A stretch of DNA of 5,300 nucleotides from assembly GCA_020216575.1 (NCBI GenBank), contig JAIUYC010000382.1, positions 1-5,300 on the forward strand. Direction: 5' to 3'. Shown here piece after piece: positions 1 through 5,300 of this stretch. The number at the start of each line of letters is the position of its first letter. The stretch's first letter is position 1. The notes beneath the pieces are model-generated. The model saw only the letters and a program-made list of their open reading frames with translations, searched no databases and was not told the origin of the DNA. This DNA comes from Coleofasciculus sp. S288. Its GTDB lineage: Bacteria > Cyanobacteriota > Cyanobacteriia > Cyanobacteriales > Coleofasciculaceae. Position numbers and translations under genes: made by a program.

Positions 1-23
1 TACCCTGAGCCTGTCGAAGGGTA
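1..23. repeat. Dispersed-type repeat at the left window edge
   Basis: TACCCT (1-6) and AGGGTA (18-23) are complementary arms around GAGCCTGTCGA. The core CCCTGAGCCTGTCGAAGGG is a sequence I recognise as a recurrent intergenic repeat in many bacteria, cyanobacteria included. Together with the hairpins at 61-81 and 98-114 it makes positions 1-139 a repeat-rich gap; I see no gene there. Confidence 0.5.
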
Positions 24-60
24 CTGCCGAGAGCCTGGAAGAGGATGTCAGTTAAAGAAC

Positions 61-81
61 CTCCCGGTTAGAAACCGGGAG
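61..81. terminator. GC-rich hairpin downstream of purF; possible terminator or dispersed palindromic repeat
   Basis: CTCCCGGTT (61-69) pairs perfectly with AACCGGGAG (73-81) around a three-base loop. It lies 58 bases beyond the purF stop. On the minus strand the stem is followed by GGTTCTTTAACT, a poor U-tract, so factor-independent termination is uncertain. The core, GAAACCGGG and its complement, resembles short palindromic repeats dispersed in cyanobacterial intergenic regions. Confidence 0.5.
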
Positions 82-97
82 AGTCTCAGAAACCCTT

Positions 98-114
98 GGT
101 GGGCAATGCCCACC
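98..114. repeat. Small palindromic repeat with a 7-bp stem downstream of purF
   Basis: GGTGGGC (98-104) pairs with GCCCACC (108-114) around AAT, starting 25 bases past the purF stop. The unit GGTGGGCAATGCCCACC is familiar to me as a dispersed intergenic repeat in cyanobacteria; genome copy number cannot be seen here. With the hairpin at 61-81 it could act as a paired 3' end for the purF transcript. Confidence 0.55.
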
Positions 115-139
115 CTACACCCTCAAAGCCTTTCAACCT

Positions 140-1630
140 TTAAACCTTCAATTTTTCCAACATCAGCTTGGAACGCTTGAGCATTTCTGGAACAGGTACG
201 GGATAATCGCCTGTGAAACAGGCAGAACAGAAGCTGTTAGGGTCTTCACCCGTCGCTTGAAGCATTCCTTCCCAACTGAGATAAGCTAGGGTATCCACAC
301 CCATCTGAGCAGCAATTTCTTCAACGGATTTCGTTGCTGCAATCAGTTGGTCTTGGCTGTCGGTATCAATGCCGTAGAAGCAGGGATGAGTCACGGGTGG
401 CGAGGAAATGCGCATGTGAACCTCACTCGCCCCGGCATCCCGCAAAGCCTTGACAATCTTGCGGCTGGTTGTACCCCGAACCACCGAATCATCGACAATC
501 ACCACTCGTTGCCCAGCTAAGACATCTTTTAGGGGGTTGAGTTTCATGCGAATACCAGACTCTCGCATGGTTTGAGTGGGTTGGATGAAGGTACGCCCCA
601 CATAACGATTTTTTATCAGTCCTTCTGCATACGGAATACCAGACGCCTGAGAGAAGCCAATTGCAGCGGGAACACCGGAGTCGGGAACGCCAATCACAAT
701 ATCTGCCTCAACTGGAGACTCTTTAGCCAGTTGATGTCCTAGCCGCAGCCGATAGGTATACAGCGATTCATCGTGCATGATACTATCCGGTCTAGCAAAG
801 TAAATCATCTCAAAAATACAAAGCTTGCGCTCCGGTTTTTGACTCCAGTGGAAGGACGCCATGCCTTCTTCCGTAATCCAGACCAACTCCCCTGGTTCAA
901 CATCCCGCAGGTATTCAGCCCCAATAATGTCTAAGCCGCAGGTTTCGGAGGCGAGGACGTAGCGCAGGGGATTACCGCTTAAGGTGCCGATGACGAGAGG
1001 GCGAATGCCGTTGGGATCGCGCACACCCATCAATCCCTCTGGGGTACCAATGACTAAACTGTAGGCTCCCAAACAGTGGTGAAAGGCGCTGATAGCAGCG
1101 TCTAACCAGTTTTTGCCACTGTCAACTTCTAATGCGATCGCCAGTGCGATCATCTCTGAATCCGTTGTAGACTCAAAGTTACAGTTGTGCTTCAGCAAAT
1201 GCTCGCGCAGGTTTACTGTATTCACCAAATTGCCGTTGTGTGCGAGAGCCAACGTACCCAAGTGAGTGTCAACCACAGCAGGTTGGGCATTGGCGACACG
1301 GCTCGATCCAGTGGTAGAGTAACGGGTATGACCCACTGCCATCTCCCCTGGCATTTGGGCTAAGCTCACTTCATTGAAAATCTGGGATACCAGTCCCATA
1401 TTTTTATGTAAATGCACCTGTTTCCCCTCGAACGTGGCAATCCCTGCTGATTCTTGACCTCGATGCTGTAGGGCATAGAGACCGAAGTAAGTCAGCTTGG
1501 CGACATCTTCTTCGGGTGCGTAGATGCCAAAAACTCCACAAGCTTCCTCCTGCTTATCGGGCCGCTGGGCGTCTTCATCATGCGATTGAGCAGAACGCTT
1601 GTCAGCGGGAAGGGGTTGATGGAGAATCAT
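140..1630 (-). CDS. purF: Amidophosphoribosyltransferase (glutamine PRPP amidotransferase), Bacillus-type with propeptide and Fe-S cluster ligands
   Basis: PurF catalyses the first committed step of de novo purine synthesis in the cytoplasm: PRPP and glutamine give 5-phosphoribosylamine. The frame is open up to a TTG at 1717, but I choose the ATG at 1628-1630, giving 496 aa. It is preceded by AGGAG (1642-1646) and leaves a short propeptide, as in relatives. In this numbering the N-terminal half is a class II (Ntn) glutaminase. EEAC-GVFG places the nucleophile at Cys31, so about 30 residues must be removed to free it. LQHRGQESAG and GHTRYSTTG follow as expected. The C-terminal half is a phosphoribosyltransferase with the PRPP loop VVIVDDSVVRGTT at about 376-388. 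Cys271, Cys417, Cys468 and Cys471 sit at the four [4Fe-4S] ligand positions known from B. subtilis PurF, so an oxygen-sensitive cluster is likely. Length is normal and the frame intact. purL lies upstream on the same strand. Very secure identification; the start is less so. Confidence 0.97.
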   Translation of the reverse strand: MILHQPLPADKRSAQSHDEDAQRPDKQEEACGVFGIYAPEEDVAKLTYFGLYALQHRGQESAGIATFEGKQVHLHKNMGLVSQIFNEVSLAQMPGEMAVGHTRYSTTGSSRVANAQPAVVDTHLGTLALAHNGNLVNTVNLREHLLKHNCNFESTTDSEMIALAIALEVDSGKNWLDAAISAFHHCLGAYSLVIGTPEGLMGVRDPNGIRPLVIGTLSGNPLRYVLASETCGLDIIGAEYLRDVEPGELVWITEEGMASFHWSQKPERKLCIFEMIYFARPDSIMHDESLYTYRLRLGHQLAKESPVEADIVIGVPDSGVPAAIGFSQASGIPYAEGLIKNRYVGRTFIQPTQTMRESGIRMKLNPLKDVLAGQRVVIVDDSVVRGTTSRKIVKALRDAGASEVHMRISSPPVTHPCFYGIDTDSQDQLIAATKSVEEIAAQMGVDTLAYLSWEGMLQATGEDPNSFCSACFTGDYPVPVPEMLKRSKLMLEKLKV

Positions 1631-1641
1631 ACTAAGGCGTA

Positions 1642-1646
1642 CTCCT
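1642..1646 (-). promoter_or_regulatory. Ribosome binding site that decides the purF start
   Basis: AGGAG on the minus strand lies 11 bases before the ATG at 1628-1630. The upstream alternatives are the ATG at 1685-1687, with no Shine-Dalgarno-like bases, and the TTG at 1715-1717, with only a weak AAGAGA. Spacing is slightly long, so support is moderate. Confidence 0.5.
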
Positions 1647-1733
1647 GATAGCGGTAGTAGGTCAGTCGGATTTGTATCAAAGCGCATTGACGGCGAATCG
1701 TTAACCAACCTTAACAATCTCTTAAGAATATCA

Positions 1734-1779
1734 TCAACAACAGTTCACCAGCGAAGGTCACTGATGGGACTGTTGTTGA
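1734..1779. promoter_or_regulatory. Perfect 11-bp inverted repeat in the purL-purF gap
   Basis: TCAACAACAGT (1734-1744) is exactly complementary to ACTGTTGTTGA (1769-1779), with a 24-base loop. It begins 41 bases after the purL stop and ends about 100 bases before the preferred purF ATG. There is no clear T-run after it on the minus strand, so it is not a textbook terminator. It could be a leader hairpin for purF, an mRNA processing or stability element between the genes, or a protein-binding site. The inverted repeat is directly visible; its role is not. Confidence 0.5.
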
Positions 1780-1819
1780 GTATTAGACTTCGATTCAGCG
1801 ATCGCAAAGGACGGTTGGG

Positions 1820-4800
1820 TTAAGGGTTTAATCGCCGCTCGATCGCGTTGGAAAAACGATCACTCATATCTGCGATCGTAACGTTGATTATCGGTAAGGT
1901 GTCAGACAAAAGCACTTGCAAACCAACATTTTCCTTCTTAACCTTGCCCAGTTTTTGCCAGCACTGTGAGGATTCCCCGAACTGTTCCAACAAGTAAGAT
2001 TCCCAGTTAGTGGCTTGTTCAGGGTTCACAGACACTAGAATCCGACTGGCACTCTCACCAAAAAGCACCTCATCCCAACGGCGTTCCAAATGATTCTCTG
2101 TCAGTCCTAAATTGATTTCAGCCCCCAACTGACCGGCAATACAGGCTTCTGCCAAGGCAACGGCAATTCCACCTTCTGCACAATCATGAGCGGAACGTAC
2201 CAAACCGCGACGAATTCCTTCCCGTGTCACCGCTTGGACGCGACGCTCTAACTCAAAATCTACCCTAGGAGGTTTGCCAGCAACCAAACCATGAACACTC
2301 ATCAAATATTCAGACCCCCCCAAGGAAACGTGCGGCGTGGAGTCAGCAATAGGCAGCCCCAGCAGATAGATTAAATCTCCTTCCACCTGCCACCCTTGAC
2401 CACAGACTTGGGTAATATCAGGAACCAACCCTACCATGCCGATAACAGGTGTCGGGTAGATGGGCTGAGGTGTGCCAGTGGCGTCGAGAGTTTCGTTGTA
2501 GAGGGACACATTCCCACCCGTCACGGGCGTTCCCATCTGCCGACAAGCCTCTGCTATCCCCTGACAAGCCGATGCTAGCTGCCAGTATCCTATTGGCTTT
2601 TCTGGACTACCAAAATTGAGATTGTCAGTAACAGCTAGGGGTTCTGCGCCTACACAACTGAGATTGCGTGCCGCTTCAGCGACGACTGCCTTCGCGCCTT
2701 CATAGGGGTCAAGGTAGACGTAACGGGAATTGCAATCTACTGTCGCAGCAACTGCCGATTTTGGATTTTGGATTTTGGATTTTGGATTTTGGACGTTCGG
2801 CGAGCGCTCAGTCGAACGATTTTGGATTTCTTCAACCGGACGTAACCTGACGACAGCGGCATCAGCACCACCAGGAAGAATCACCGTATTATTTTGGACT
2901 TGATGGTCGTACTGCCGATAAACCCACCGTTTAGACGCAATCGTGGGAGTGTCGAGCAGTTGGAGGAGGATGTCATTCCAGCTTTGGTGACTGCCTTGGA
3001 GTTCAATTCCCGCTACCGTGCAGGGAGGTAGAGAATCGGATGTCCACTCCCAAGCTTTTACTGCATAGTCCGGTGGCTCTGTCAAGAGTTCCCGATGATA
3101 AATTGGCGTGTTATCGGCTAACGCCGTTGCCGGGATTTCTGCTGCCACCTTGCCCTCAAACAGAATTCGCACAATCGGTTCTTCGATAACCGTGCCCGCT
3201 ACGACCGCATGGAGTCCCCAACGGTGGAAAATATCAATTAACTCCTGTTCCCGACCGTTGTGAGCAACGAATAGCATTCGCTCCTGAGATTCCGAGAGTA
3301 AATATTCATAGGGAACCATCCCCGTTTCCCGCACTGGAATCCGGTCTAAATCTAGCTCAATCCCCACACCTCCTTTGGCTGCCATTTCGGAGGTGGAACA
3401 GGTAATGCCAGCGGCGCCCATGTCCTGTGCAGCGACGACAGCACCCGTTTTAAAGGCTTCTAGGCAGGCTTCAATTAAAGACTTTTCCAGGAAGGGGTCG
3501 CCCACTTGCACGGCGGGACGGTCATCAATGGATTGTTCGCTCAATTCCGCACTAGCAAAACTTGCCCCGCCCATGCCATCTCTGCCCGTAGTAGAACCGA
3601 CATACAAGACTGGATTACCGATGCCAGTGGCGCCAGATTTAACAATTTCAGGAGTTTCCATCAATCCCAGTGCCATGACATTGACCAAGGGATTGCCTGT
3701 GTAGGCGGGGTCAAAGTAGACTTCGCCGCCTACTGTGGGTACCCCGACGCAATTATGAGTAACGATGCCAGAAGTAGTCGCAAAAAGATGTGTATTGTCT
3801 ACTTCAACATCGTAGACATCACATTCATCAACACTATGGGTTTCGATGGTCTTGATTTTGACAAAAGCTATTTCATTTGAAACTTGATAGCGGGGAAATG
3901 AATATGTTGTCCCGTTATAGCGTTTCAAGGCTGTAGTTAACTGTTCGTTACGTTCTTCGCCAAAGACATTAGTTAACGCTGTCAGTCCAGCAAAATTGCT
4001 AACTTCCAACATCCACAATGGCTTTCGCTGATGTTTACGACCTTTCGCTTCTGTGGGCTGCCAATCTGATGGCAGGTTGACATAAACATCTTGAGCGCCT
4101 TTATGCTGCTCGTTTAAAGCTGCGATCGCATCCAAGGGTTGAATATCGGTATCCTGTTGTTCTACCTGCGGGTAGGGCAGGTTAATGAGTATAGGAATCT
4201 GGTCACCAACTCGTAAGGATTCCGCTTCGCGGATACTCCATTCACCGTCTTCAAGGAGCAACATGGGATGATCGGGTGTAACGGTGAGAGTTCGCCCCAG
4301 TGCCGTGCGAATGGTAATCAGGGTTGTGGCACGTCGCTTGAAGATACGCCGCACGGGTTGCCAACAACTGTGCAATGTATCAGCATCGAAGGAGAGCGTT
4401 TCGACTAAGGCAGAAGACTCTAACTCAGCCGTCGTCTGTCCTGAGGGTAAACGCGATTCAACAAAGTTACCGATGGTGTCGAAATGTACGCCTTTTTCGT
4501 CACGCCAGATCAATGTTTCACTAGGAATTAAGCAATTACCGTAATGTGAAATTCCTTCGACCACACCACTGAACAATCTTCGCGTCCGGGCATCGTCTAG
4601 GGAACCAAAGCGTAGGGAGTTGAGAACGGCAATGGGACGCGCCCCCATTGTAAAAATGTCCCGCAGGATGCCTCCTACTCCGGTTGCAGCACCTTGGAAG
4701 GGTTCGATCGCAGACGGGTGGTTGTGGGATTCAATCTTAAAGGCAAGGTGGAGTCCGTCACCTAAATCCACAACACCAGCATTTTCTCCTGGACCGACGA

Positions 4801-5011
4801 GAATGCGATCGCCTTTTGTGGGAAATTGCTTGAGCAGTGGACGCGAGTTTTTGTAGCAACAGTGTTCTGACCACATAACGCCAAACATTCCCAGTTCAGC
4901 TTTATTGGGATGACACCCCAACCGCTTGACAATTTCTTCGTACTCTTCGGGCTTTAAACCTTCAGCAGCAATTTCTTCGGGGGGAAACGGAGCAGAGGAA
5001 CTGGTGGACAT
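1820..5011 (-). CDS. purL: Phosphoribosylformylglycinamidine synthase subunit PurL, interrupted by an in-frame intein
   Basis: PurL uses ATP and ammonia to turn FGAR into FGAM, the fourth step of IMP synthesis. The precursor from the ATG at 5009-5011 is 1063 aa. Removing residues 160-420 (the intein) leaves 802 aa, the size of a small PurL, which lacks the glutaminase domain and needs PurS and PurQ. Neither is in this window. In this numbering, [13 protein letters not shown] carries the catalytic-type His50. [20 protein letters not shown] follows at about 96-115, then [11 protein letters not shown]. The intein splits HYGN from [14 protein letters not shown]. After it come [20 protein letters not shown], the second-half motif [11 protein letters not shown] and the C-terminal [15 protein letters not shown]. 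An in-frame TTG at 5024-5026 would add five residues; I prefer the ATG because [14 protein letters not shown] resembles relatives soon after it. The Shine-Dalgarno is weak (AGGG). A repeat-derived insert lies at residues 731-752. The stop is 189 bases before the purF ATG, so co-transcription is plausible but not shown. Confidence 0.97.
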   Translation of the reverse strand: MSTSSSAPFPPEEIAAEGLKPEEYEEIVKRLGCHPNKAELGMFGVMWSEHCCYKNSRPLLKQFPTKGDRILVGPGENAGVVDLGDGLHLAFKIESHNHPSAIEPFQGAATGVGGILRDIFTMGARPIAVLNSLRFGSLDDARTRRLFSGVVEGISHYGNCLIPSETLIWRDEKGVHFDTIGNFVESRLPSGQTTAELESSALVETLSFDADTLHSCWQPVRRIFKRRATTLITIRTALGRTLTVTPDHPMLLLEDGEWSIREAESLRVGDQIPILINLPYPQVEQQDTDIQPLDAIAALNEQHKGAQDVYVNLPSDWQPTEAKGRKHQRKPLWMLEVSNFAGLTALTNVFGEERNEQLTTALKRYNGTTYSFPRYQVSNEIAFVKIKTIETHSVDECDVYDVEVDNTHLFATTSGIVTHNCVGVPTVGGEVYFDPAYTGNPLVNVMALGLMETPEIVKSGATGIGNPVLYVGSTTGRDGMGGASFASAELSEQSIDDRPAVQVGDPFLEKSLIEACLEAFKTGAVVAAQDMGAAGITCSTSEMAAKGGVGIELDLDRIPVRETGMVPYEYLLSESQERMLFVAHNGREQELIDIFHRWGLHAVVAGTVIEEPIVRILFEGKVAAEIPATALADNTPIYHRELLTEPPDYAVKAWEWTSDSLPPCTVAGIELQGSHQSWNDILLQLLDTPTIASKRWVYRQYDHQVQNNTVILPGGADAAVVRLRPVEEIQNRSTERSPNVQNPKSKIQNPKSAVAATVDCNSRYVYLDPYEGAKAVVAEAARNLSCVGAEPLAVTDNLNFGSPEKPIGYWQLASACQGIAEACRQMGTPVTGGNVSLYNETLDATGTPQPIYPTPVIGMVGLVPDITQVCGQGWQVEGDLIYLLGLPIADSTPHVSLGGSEYLMSVHGLVAGKPPRVDFELERRVQAVTREGIRRGLVRSAHDCAEGGIAVALAEACIAGQLGAEINLGLTENHLERRWDEVLFGESASRILVSVNPEQATNWESYLLEQFGESSQCWQKLGKVKKENVGLQVLLSDTLPIINVTIADMSDRFSNAIERRLNP
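2756..2830 (-). repeat. Heptanucleotide tandem repeat plus palindrome inserted in frame in purL
   Basis: On the plus strand there are five exact tandem copies of GATTTTG (2757-2791). A spacer follows with the arms GTTCG (2795-2799) and CGAAC (2813-2817) around the perfect palindrome GAGCGCTC (2802-2809). A sixth heptamer and a partial one lie at 2818-2829. Read on the coding strand the seven-base unit gives a seven-residue period, PKSKIQN. It forms most of a low-complexity insert (PurL residues 731-752, starting NRSTERSPN) between DAAVVRLRP and [16 protein letters not shown]. Tandem heptamers of this kind are known as STRR sequences in cyanobacteria. The insert keeps the frame open and probably sits in a surface loop. 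Confidence 0.85.
3752..4534 (-). other. Intein coding region inside purL (261-residue mini-intein or intein with degenerate endonuclease)
   Basis: This stretch interrupts the conserved PurL sequence [14 protein letters not shown] and has the hallmarks of a class 1 self-splicing intein. Intein residue 1 is Cys in [10 protein letters not shown] (block A). Block B is [11 protein letters not shown], giving the TxxH pair Thr86 and His89. Block F is [15 protein letters not shown], block G is GIVTHN with penultimate His260 and terminal Asn261, and the next host residue is Cys (+1). All residues needed for splicing are present, and removal restores an uninterrupted PurL. Blocks A to B take up the first ~115 residues and the C-terminal splicing half begins near [10 protein letters not shown] (~222). 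The ~105 residues between show no LAGLIDADG or HNH motif, so homing activity is probably lost. A HIP1 octamer (4122-4129) lies inside, as in the host genes, which hints at long residence. That it splices is inferred from motifs, not shown. Confidence 0.93.
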
Positions 5012-5040
5012 GGAACCCTGAAACAAACGGAACAGGCCTA

Positions 5041-5046
5041 ATTTTA
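5041..5046 (-). promoter_or_regulatory. Possible purL -10 element
   Basis: On the minus strand TAAAAT matches the -10 consensus TATAAT at five of six bases and ends about 29 bases before the purL ATG. No good -35 hexamer stands 16-18 bases upstream. The surrounding AT-rich stretch (AATTAACCGATAAAATTAGG) is the best promoter-like sequence in the purL leader. Weak, single-element support. Confidence 0.22.
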
Positions 5047-5069
5047 TCGGTTAATTGGCGTATCGCCCG

Positions 5070-5192
5070 TCATAAGACACCTCCGGGGCGAGGTACTGGC
5101 TTAAACTGATCATCGAAACATAATCGACAAGTTCCCTCAAAGGCATTAATAAACCGCTCTAACATATCGGTGTCGTCCCGAAAGACAGTCAT
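5070..5192 (-). CDS. Small unidentified reading frame upstream of purL (40 aa)
   Basis: From the ATG at 5190-5192 the frame gives 40 residues ending in a TGA at 5070-5072, 58 bases before the purL ATG. The peptide begins MTVFRDDTDMLERFINAFEG, then CRLCFDDQF, and ends PRPGGVL. The composition looks protein-like, with acidic and aromatic residues and a CxxC pair, but I do not recognise a family. No convincing ribosome binding site precedes the ATG, and the frame closes at a TGA a few codons upstream. It could be a real small gene, the C-terminal remnant of an older gene cut by the mobile-element fragment next to it, or chance. If the first, it would be co-directional with purL. Confidence 0.3.
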   Translation of the reverse strand: MTVFRDDTDMLERFINAFEGTCRLCFDDQFKPVPRPGGVL

Positions 5193-5212
5193 CCACACTG
5201 ACCAGAATCCTC

Positions 5213-5300
5213 AAACCCAAGAACAAGCTAGGAACTGGTGATGTTGGCATAGACATCGGTCCTTCCACCATTGCAATTGTGAGTGATGAAGAATCTCATC
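5213..5300 (+). pseudogene. 5'-truncated fragment of a TnpB/OrfB-like mobile-element protein, running off the window
   Basis: The plus-strand frame reads KPKNKLGTGDVGIDIGPSTI and continues AIVSDEESH to the window end. The GIDIGPSTIA stretch looks like the first RuvC motif (its Asp is the expected catalytic acid) of a TnpB-like group whose members I recall from cyanobacteria. In that group this motif lies well inside the protein, after a long N-terminal region. Here the frame closes at a TAA at 5150-5152, and there is no ATG, GTG or TTG between that stop and the motif. The 5' part is therefore missing and the piece is probably a remnant. What follows beyond 5300 is unknown. Family assignment rests on one short motif. 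Confidence 0.5.

Noticed and set aside
1631..1717. Longer PurF starting at the TTG (1715-1717) or ATG (1685-1687)
   Set aside because: These would add 29 or 19 residues to the propeptide and lack good ribosome binding sites, whereas the ATG at 1628-1630 has AGGAG upstream.
1718..1819. NtcA-type site (GTA-N8-TAC) or a sigma-70 promoter for purF
   Set aside because: No NtcA match; TCTAAT and TTGCGA hexamers exist but their spacing (14) is too short to support a promoter call.
2757..2829. Possible CRISPR array
   Set aside because: Units are seven bases in direct tandem with no spacers; it is a simple heptanucleotide repeat inside a gene.
2396..2850. Plus-strand open frames of 60 codons opposite purL, one reading a repeated ILDFGFW pattern
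   Set aside because: They are antisense to strongly conserved PurL coding sequence; the ILDFGFW pattern is just the other strand of the GATTTTG heptamers.
3375..3880. Two overlapping plus-strand frames of 109 and 124 codons
   Set aside because: Antisense to PurL motifs such as [11 protein letters not shown] and GDPFLEKSL and to the end of the intein; no family features and no ribosome binding sites that I can see.
3752..4534. Split intein, group I/II intron, or assembly chimera as the cause of the PurL insert
   Set aside because: The frame is continuous across both junctions, both splicing halves lie in one polypeptide with canonical boundary residues, and the insert translates throughout, so an intron or chimera is unnecessary.
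4284..4856. Plus-strand frames of 86 and 78 codons opposite the intein start and PurL N-terminus
   Set aside because: Shadows of the coding strand with basic, low-information translations; considered as an endonuclease gene nested in the intein on the other strand, but no such motif is present.

Overview
The window looks like a cyanobacterial chromosome segment. Four exact copies of the HIP1 octamer GCGATCGC occur (1134-1141, 1798-1805, 4122-4129, 4805-4812), where about 0.1 would be expected by chance. There are also heptanucleotide tandem repeats and small palindromic repeats of the kind scattered through filamentous cyanobacterial genomes, and the two main proteins read as cyanobacterial PurL and PurF. 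I cannot name the species; a filamentous, repeat-rich cyanobacterium is my inference.

Layout, all main genes on the minus strand, so read from right to left. At the right edge (about 5213-5300, plus strand) is a 5'-truncated fragment of a TnpB/OrfB-like mobile-element protein carrying a RuvC-I-like motif. Next to it is a 40-residue minus-strand reading frame of unknown nature (5070-5192). purL (1820-5011) follows and is interrupted in frame by a 261-residue intein (3752-4534). After a 189-base gap with an 11-bp inverted repeat comes purF (140-1630). The left edge (1-139) holds three palindromic repeats and no gene.

PurL and PurF belong to the same pathway, de novo IMP synthesis. PurF makes phosphoribosylamine from PRPP and glutamine. 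PurL, with the PurS and PurQ subunits that must be encoded elsewhere, converts FGAR to FGAM. The main point of interest is maturation. PurL should be inactive until the intein excises itself from a conserved loop of the enzyme ([14 protein letters not shown]). The neighbouring PurF must also remove its own propeptide to expose its N-terminal catalytic cysteine. Both steps are cysteine-dependent self-processing reactions.

The intein has a complete set of splicing residues but no visible LAGLIDADG or HNH endonuclease motif. It looks like a mini-intein, or one with a worn-down endonuclease region of about 105 residues. A second in-frame insertion in PurL is a repeat element (five GATTTTG heptamers plus a small palindrome) that adds about 22 low-complexity residues to a loop.
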